A stretch of 64,000 nucleotides of DNA from Prorocentrum cordatum (taxonomy: Eukaryota > Sar > Dinophyceae > Prorocentrales > Prorocentraceae), in NCBI GenBank assembly GCA_963575745.1, contig CAUYUJ010016354.1, positions 124,001 through 188,000 on the forward strand, read 5' to 3'. A model generated the notes under the pieces. That model made no database searches. It was not told the DNA's origin and was given only the letters and a program-made list of their open reading frames with translations. This document shows positions 59,825 through 64,000 of this stretch, piece after piece. Every line of letters begins with the position of its first letter. The first letter of the stretch is position 1. The translations under genes were made by a program, and so were the position numbers.

Positions 59825-60586
59825 TTACGCAAAAAGGGGTGAGAGCTGTTTCGTTTTGGCGCTCCAGTGGGCCTGGTCGAAAGCGGCCGCGAGCGCACTG
59901 CAGAAGCGAGGGGGGTAGCGCTCGGCGGCCTTCGTCTTGAAACCACCTGCTGCTGCCAACCCGTGAATTGACGTGCGAGGCTTATTAGTGCGACTACAGA
60001 CTTTGACTGAACACCGACAGGCAAGATGAGCGAGAGCGATTCGATCGCCAAGAACACCGGTAGGTTTCTTCCACGGCGTCCCCCACAGACACATGTCTGT
60101 AATAATGAACGAAGAGGTATTCCAGCTGCTGGCTTTGAAAAGACGAGGAAGGAGCCGCAAACGCGAGCGAGCAGGATTCTCGATGGCGACAGGCAGAGCT
60201 AGAAAGTGCATGAGTTCGGAGATGCTACAACAGACGGCGGCCAACAGATTGCCTACTCTCACAGCCTCGAGATCGCCGGGATGCTTGAGGGCACTCAAGC
60301 CCATCAACTCTTGATCACTGCGAAGACGGGATGGCAGGCAGGGTCGAGGGTTGTCAGGATCTCGAAGGGGCCCGGTGTCCCGCGCCCTCGTCCAAGTCTG
60401 ACATGGCGTGCCCATGGACACGCCCCGCGCGAGCCCGGCCAGAATCCAGCCCCTCACTAACTTCTGCCTCGCCCGCTGGCTCAAGTCCTACTGCGGACCG
60501 CGCGCCTTGTCCCACTCCAGGACGAAGACGCCGCGCGACCGCAGGCTTTGAGACAGGCCGCCGTGCCCGCTGAACAGCTCTAGAAA
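59825..60586 (-). CDS. C5-methyltransferase-like domain, interrupted by TAG
   Basis: The domain starts with FLELFSGHGGLSQSLRSRG, like SAM-binding motif I of cytosine C5 methyltransferases (DLFAGxGG), then VLEWD. A TAG at 60488-60490 follows GPQ. The frame resumes with RQKLVRGWILAGL, then GTPCQTWTRARDTGPLRD (motif IV, with the candidate nucleophile Cys), RVGNLLAAVCC, and IENPARSRL, where C5 enzymes have ENV. CLWGTPWKKPTGVLG follows. The stop at 59825 closes it. C5-type chemistry is an inference from motifs; the ENP form could also point to another substrate or a degenerate enzyme. It may methylate element DNA or host DNA. No start of its own is evident. Confidence 0.65.
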
Positions 60587-63500
60587 CACCTGCGGCTGGA
60601 CGAGGCGGGCACCCCTGGAGGCCAGGGCGCGAGCAAAGGCCTCACGAGGGCCGACCGGAGCGCTGCCGTCGAGCCGACAGCCCGCTCGCGGGCGGCGCTT
60701 GGCAGCCTCTGCAGCTGCTCCCCCAGGCGGCCCTCCTTCTGGTACCTGCGCACGCTCGAGTCGCAGTGCCACCGCCCCCGCAGCTTTATCTCCTGCAGCG
60801 TCCGCAGCCCCCGCGCCCGATCGTGGCTCGGCCCGCTGTGCCGCAGCATGCGCAGCTCCGGGCCCAAGCACTCGACCTCGGCGCGCACGGCCGCGGCCCT
60901 GAAGTTGCGGACGAGGTCCGCGTGCAGGAAGCCGAAGACAGGCTGCCTTGGCGGCGCGCTCCTCTTGAGGAACGCGAGCACGCTGTGGAGGAAGCTGAAC
61001 TCCGCGAGGTCGAACACCACGGTCTCGTCGAACTCCCTCGTCTTGCTGCTCACCTCCTCCTCGGACGGGCGCAGAACGATGAACCAGCTCGAGATGTGCG
61101 TGCCCGGGGTGGGCGCGAAGATCATCTCTGGCGTGACCCGCCCCAGCTCGCTGGGCCGCAGGTAGCAGTGGAACGTGATGACGACCCACGCAGCCATCGC
61201 CCAGAAGCCCGCGGCGACCAGCTCGAGCGCGATCAGCGACACCACCTCCCAGGGGAGCGGGAGCCGCGCCCGCCCAGGGGCGAGGCGCTTCTTCCACCCC
61301 TTCAAGGCCTGTGCTGCCCGCGGCAGCGCGAGGCTGCCCGCGCGGCTGAACTGCGGCCGGAAGAACTTCACCGCCGCCATCGCCTTGGTCCCGCGCTGCG
61401 ACAGCTCGCCGGCCAGGTGCTCGCGGTCCATCCAGCTGGCAAGCAGGCCGTCCATGTCGTCGTCGCTGGGCACTCGGGCGGCGCCGGTCACGCACGCAGT
61501 CGCTGCCCACGCCCGAAGGATGTCCTGCCACAGCGTGTCGCACTGCGCGACCGTCTTCGGCGTCGCCGAGGCGCTCTGCAGAAAGGTCCACCCTGTGATC
61601 AGAGGCGCAGCCCGCGCCCGCCGGCGAGCCGCGCGAGCAGCTCTCCGCGCCGGCGCCGCGCGCCCCTGCCGCCGCGCAGCGGCTGCAGCCGCCCCGACGC
61701 GGCGAGGCCGGCGCACCGCCGACTGAACAGGATCGCTCCCGTCGGCCGCCCGCTTGCCCCGCAGCCGCCGGGGGGCGCCGGGCGCCCCGGAGGGGGCCGC
61801 TGGCGGCGCCACGGACGGCCAGCTCGTCGAGCCCCGCCCCCGCTGCCGCGACGTCGGCGCGCTGGCTACGGAGGCTCCCGTCCCGCACGTCCCAGCGGTC
61901 GAGGTCCGGCTCAGCACCGGCCGCGCCCCCGCCCAGCCACGCGCCGAGGGGGGTGCGGCGGCGCGACGGAGCATCCGCAACGTTGCGCTCCGACGGGATC
62001 CAGCGGACGGAGGCCTGCACGCCTCCCGCCAGGCACCAGGCAGCCCATTGCCGGGCGATGCGGAGGACCCCCCCAGCCGACGAGCGCCCCTTCTGCAATG
62101 CACACGCGAGCCCCATGTTGTCGGACAGGAAAAGGAAACGACGACCAAAAGATTTCGAATCTCGAAGAGCGTGCCGGAGCGAGTGAACGATGGCCCGTCC
62201 CTCCAGGACGATGATGTTCTCAGCCCGGGCCCATCCTCCACTAGACGCCACCTGCCACCTGCCCCCGCGCAGCTCGCCCGAAACCTCCTGCACCTTCCAC
62301 CTCTCGCCCTCCGTGCCTACCCCCTCGAAGTCGTCGACGATCTCCGGCTCCTCCGCGGGATCCCCGGGACCGCCGAGACAATCGCGAGGTCGAGAAACTC
62401 CAGGACGACGAAACCTCCACCTCTCCTCATCACGACCCGCAGCCCTGACGAGCTCGACGTCGGCCTCCTTCTGGCAGACCCCCCTCCCCTCCTCGCTCGC
62501 GTCGCCCGCGTGCACCATGGAGCCCCAGGGCGCACGCAGGTCAGACCAGGCCAGAGGGAGGAGTGCGGCAGCCCACTGAAGTTCACGTCGAACCGAAGGC
62601 GGGATTTTCATGACTCGGGAGAAGTACTTCCGGGAGAAACTGTATACGGCGCTGAAGACGGAGAGCATGGGCCTCTGAACGAGAGCAATGAAAGCATAAT
62701 GTCCAGCAACCTTTCCGATCTGGCGACCCGTGGCGCACCCCTTCTTCAAGAGTTCCAGAATCACCAACCTCAATCTCCAAACACGCCGACTCTTGGGGCG
62801 CAAGGCCCCGCGCTCTCCGTCGAAGACCCAGCCCAGCTGCTCCGAAACGGTGACAGGCGCCTCGGTCGGGTGCACCGGCAGGCCCACACCTTCAAGGGCT
62901 TTTCGAGCTGCGTCCAACATCTCACCAGGCCTCTCGGGCCCCGTGCCGAAGGCGACGAAACTGTCGACGTAGGCCGCGAAAGCTCCCTCCCTCACATCCG
63001 CCGGCGGACGTCCGTCAACGATCTCAGCTGCCCCAGGGGGGGCCCCTTTTACCAGCGCGATCGAGCGGTGCACCCGCTGGCAGAAGTCGAGAGCGTGCGA
63101 CCAGCCCATTGGCAAGACCGCCAAGCACGGGCGGACCCAGGCTCGGCTCGACACGGACTGGCCCTCGACGACCTTGAGGCCAAGGTCAGCGGCACGCAAT
63201 CGAGGAAGAGCAAAGTAACGTCGAAGTTCACCAGGCAAACCCACATTGTAGAACGCGTCGGCTATGTCCACGCCCCCCGTCCACAACTGCTCACCCTCTT
63301 GAAGCTCCATGCGACTGAAGCTGGCCCCGCTAGCGAGGCTGGTCTTGTTAGGTTCTGCAAGATGCAAATTTGACCCCATGCAATCGATCACCAGACGTTG
63401 GCGACCGTCTTTCTTCCAAACTGTGAAAAGCCCGACCTCTTCGAAGTCGTCGCCGTCGAGCCTGAAATCCAGCATGTTAGCTTTGCCCAGTCGGCTGATG

Positions 63501-63598
63501 AAGGCGAGGTAGTCTTCACGCCGACGGAGAACTGGATCCAGGTACGGCCGCACAAAACCCGAGTCCTTCTTTCCCTCAGCGGCATCATGATTTGACAA
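60488..63598 (-). CDS. reverse transcriptase and RNase H of the DIRS-like element
   Basis: The start given is a TTG directly after the preceding TAG, so it is a continuation, not a proven initiation codon. RT spans roughly residues 40-260: FTVWKKDGRQRLVIDC (62-75), motif A GVDIADAF (109-116), motif B LPMGWSHAL (162-170) and motif C YVDS (210-213) where YxDN/YxDD is usual. RNase H spans about 360-540: HAGDAS (363-368), LEGRAI (catalytic Glu), LSDNMGLA and ERNVADAPSR (528-537). From about residue 545 to 1000 this frame is probably not the coding one, because the recombinase reads in another frame over the same bases. It becomes coding again near residue 990 with the methyltransferase start, and ends at TAG 60488-60490. 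Confidence 0.8.
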   Translation of the reverse strand: MSNHDAAEGKKDSGFVRPYLDPVLRRREDYLAFISRLGKANMLDFRLDGDDFEEVGLFTVWKKDGRQRLVIDCMGSNLHLAEPNKTSLASGASFSRMELQEGEQLWTGGVDIADAFYNVGLPGELRRYFALPRLRAADLGLKVVEGQSVSSRAWVRPCLAVLPMGWSHALDFCQRVHRSIALVKGAPPGAAEIVDGRPPADVREGAFAAYVDSFVAFGTGPERPGEMLDAARKALEGVGLPVHPTEAPVTVSEQLGWVFDGERGALRPKSRRVWRLRLVILELLKKGCATGRQIGKVAGHYAFIALVQRPMLSVFSAVYSFSRKYFSRVMKIPPSVRRELQWAAALLPLAWSDLRAPWGSMVHAGDASEEGRGVCQKEADVELVRAAGRDEERWRFRRPGVSRPRDCLGGPGDPAEEPEIVDDFEGVGTEGERWKVQEVSGELRGGRWQVASSGGWARAENIIVLEGRAIVHSLRHALRDSKSFGRRFLFLSDNMGLACALQKGRSSAGGVLRIARQWAAWCLAGGVQASVRWIPSERNVADAPSRRRTPLGAWLGGGAAGAEPDLDRWDVRDGSLRSQRADVAAAGAGLDELAVRGAASGPLRGARRPPAAAGQAGGRRERSCSVGGAPASPRRGGCSRCAAAGARGAGAESCSRGSPAGAGCASDHRVDLSAERLGDAEDGRAVRHAVAGHPSGVGSDCVRDRRRPSAQRRRHGRPACQLDGPRAPGRRAVAARDQGDGGGEVLPAAVQPRGQPRAAAGSTGLEGVEEAPRPWAGAAPAPLGGGVADRARAGRRGLLGDGCVGRHHVPLLPAAQRAGAGHARDDLRAHPGHAHLELVHRSAPVRGGGEQQDEGVRRDRGVRPRGVQLPPQRARVPQEERAAKAACLRLPARGPRPQLQGRGRARRGRVLGPGAAHAAAQRAEPRSGAGAADAAGDKAAGAVALRLERAQVPEGGPPGGAAAEAAKRRPRAGCRLDGSAPVGPREAFARALASRGARLVQPQVFLELFSGHGGLSQSLRSRGVFVLEWDKARGPQ
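60580..61602 (-). CDS. tyrosine recombinase of the DIRS-like element
   Basis: The frame opens into recognisable sequence at LITGWTFLQSASATPKT, the N-terminal SAM-like helix bundle of tyrosine recombinases. The catalytic part has FHCYLRPSEL with the first Arg (near 61188) and MLRHSGPSHD with the second Arg. It then has LRGRWHCDSSVRRYQK with Trp in the His/Trp position and the nucleophile Tyr near 60744. The usual HxxR histidine appears as Arg. This product would integrate circular cDNA by strand exchange without a target duplication. The frame differs by one base from the RT and methyltransferase frame. Overlapping frames occur in DIRS elements, but two compensating indels would look the same. 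Confidence 0.8.
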   Translation of the reverse strand: MITGWTFLQSASATPKTVAQCDTLWQDILRAWAATACVTGAARVPSDDDMDGLLASWMDREHLAGELSQRGTKAMAAVKFFRPQFSRAGSLALPRAAQALKGWKKRLAPGRARLPLPWEVVSLIALELVAAGFWAMAAWVVITFHCYLRPSELGRVTPEMIFAPTPGTHISSWFIVLRPSEEEVSSKTREFDETVVFDLAEFSFLHSVLAFLKRSAPPRQPVFGFLHADLVRNFRAAAVRAEVECLGPELRMLRHSGPSHDRARGLRTLQEIKLRGRWHCDSSVRRYQKEGRLGEQLQRLPSAARERAVGSTAALRSALVRPLLAPWPPGVPASSSRRCF

Positions 63599-63601
63599 AA
63601 C

Positions 63602-63997
63602 CTAGGAAGAAATGAACCTCCGCACGATATCTGGACCGTCTTTCCCGAGCAGCTGGTCCAGCGGCACCGGGGCGCCACCGACAGCCGGCAAGGAGACGAG
63701 GTCGTGCGCGAAGGGGGCCGCCGAGACGGGGTCGCAGTCCCCGTTGGCGGCGCCGACCTGGAGCTCCCGGAGGGCCACCTCGGACGACAAATCAGAAGGC
63801 GGAGCGCCCATCGCCGCGCAGCTTTCGGCGAGGCGCTCCAGGCATAGCTGCTGCATCCTGCTGGGCTCGCCCTCGCACTGCCTGCGAACGAGGTCCGAGC
63901 TGGCATCCAGCTGATTGAGCGCGACGACGAGCTCGGTGAGAAGCTCGCCCTGATGCGCCCGACGCCCTCGACGACGGCGAGCAGAGCGCGCCCGCAA
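63602..63997 (-). CDS. N-terminal segment of the DIRS-like polyprotein (partial)
   Basis: The frame is open at the window edge and ends at TAG (63602-63604). It contains DLVSLPAVGGAPVPLDQLL and GPDIVRRFIS, a segment that precedes the RT in related dinoflagellate elements. It resembles a linker between a Gag-like region and Pol. The frame resumes without shift after the TAG, so readthrough or a point mutation may join it to the next part. The true start is outside the window. Confidence 0.6.
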   Translation of the reverse strand: MRARSARRRRGRRAHQGELLTELVVALNQLDASSDLVRRQCEGEPSRMQQLCLERLAESCAAMGAPPSDLSSEVALRELQVGAANGDCDPVSAAPFAHDLVSLPAVGGAPVPLDQLLGKDGPDIVRRFISS

Positions 63998-64000
63998 GGC

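Larger units (their letters stand above)
59825..64000 (-). mobile_element. DIRS-like tyrosine-recombinase retroelement (left part only)
   Basis: The minus strand encodes RT, RNase H, a tyrosine recombinase and a C5-methyltransferase-like domain, in that order. RT plus RNase H plus tyrosine recombinase defines DIRS-type elements, which insert by recombinase and not by an integrase. One frame (coordinates equal to 1 modulo 3) is open from 63997 to 59825 with only two stops, both TAG. The recombinase uses a second frame. The element continues beyond the right edge of the window. Confidence 0.85.

Overview
The window looks like nuclear DNA of a dinoflagellate, and it holds no conventional host gene that I can support. 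Three things point to a dinoflagellate. (1) There are decayed LINE-type and DIRS-like retroelements whose proteins match my recollection of the repeated retroelement families of dinoflagellate genomes. (2) On the minus strand at 56092-56143 and 3242-3262 there are relics of the dinoflagellate spliced leader (20/22 and 18/21 matches to the conserved leader). (3) The DNA is GC-rich and crowded with microsatellites, minisatellites and tandem duplications. No species can be named from the sequence alone, and family assignments rest on visible motifs, not on a database search.

Layout. 1-3.2 kb: mostly featureless GC-rich DNA with one possible reverse transcriptase (RT) scrap and a spliced-leader relic. 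3.5-6.15 kb (minus): a 5'-truncated LINE with two in-frame TGA codons and a frame change at a G run. 6.45-6.64 kb: a 193-bp fold-back MITE-like element with relatives near 17.1, 25.5 and 32.8 kb. 9.07-12.3 kb (minus): a nearly complete LINE (endonuclease, RT, C-terminal domain) broken by one TAA and three frame changes. 12.98-15.4 kb: a tandem duplication with a period of about 1.3 kb and a third partial copy at 37.7 kb. 15.5-42.8 kb: almost entirely repeats, including an 0.9-kb duplicated ATTCCT array, a very long CT/C tract, GT arrays, a 52-bp array without stops in one frame, and a minisatellite that reverses orientation at its centre (40.39-41.31 kb). 42.9-47.3 kb (minus): a third LINE with a coiled-coil ORF1, a deleted endonuclease and C2H2-like fingers at the C terminus. 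47.3-59.8 kb: more minisatellites, a 73-bp array, dispersed repeats and the triple spliced-leader relic. 59.8-64.0 kb (minus): a DIRS-like element, RT - RNase H - tyrosine recombinase - C5-methyltransferase-like domain, with only two in-frame stops, both TAG, and running off the right edge of the window.

How the parts work together. The retroelements supply reverse transcription. The spliced-leader relics show that trans-spliced mRNAs were copied back into DNA here. Repeat expansion, duplication and inversion then filled the space. The least-described candidates are the methyltransferase-bearing DIRS-like element with amber-only interruptions, the nested spliced-leader relics, the fold-back MITE family and the orientation-switching minisatellite.
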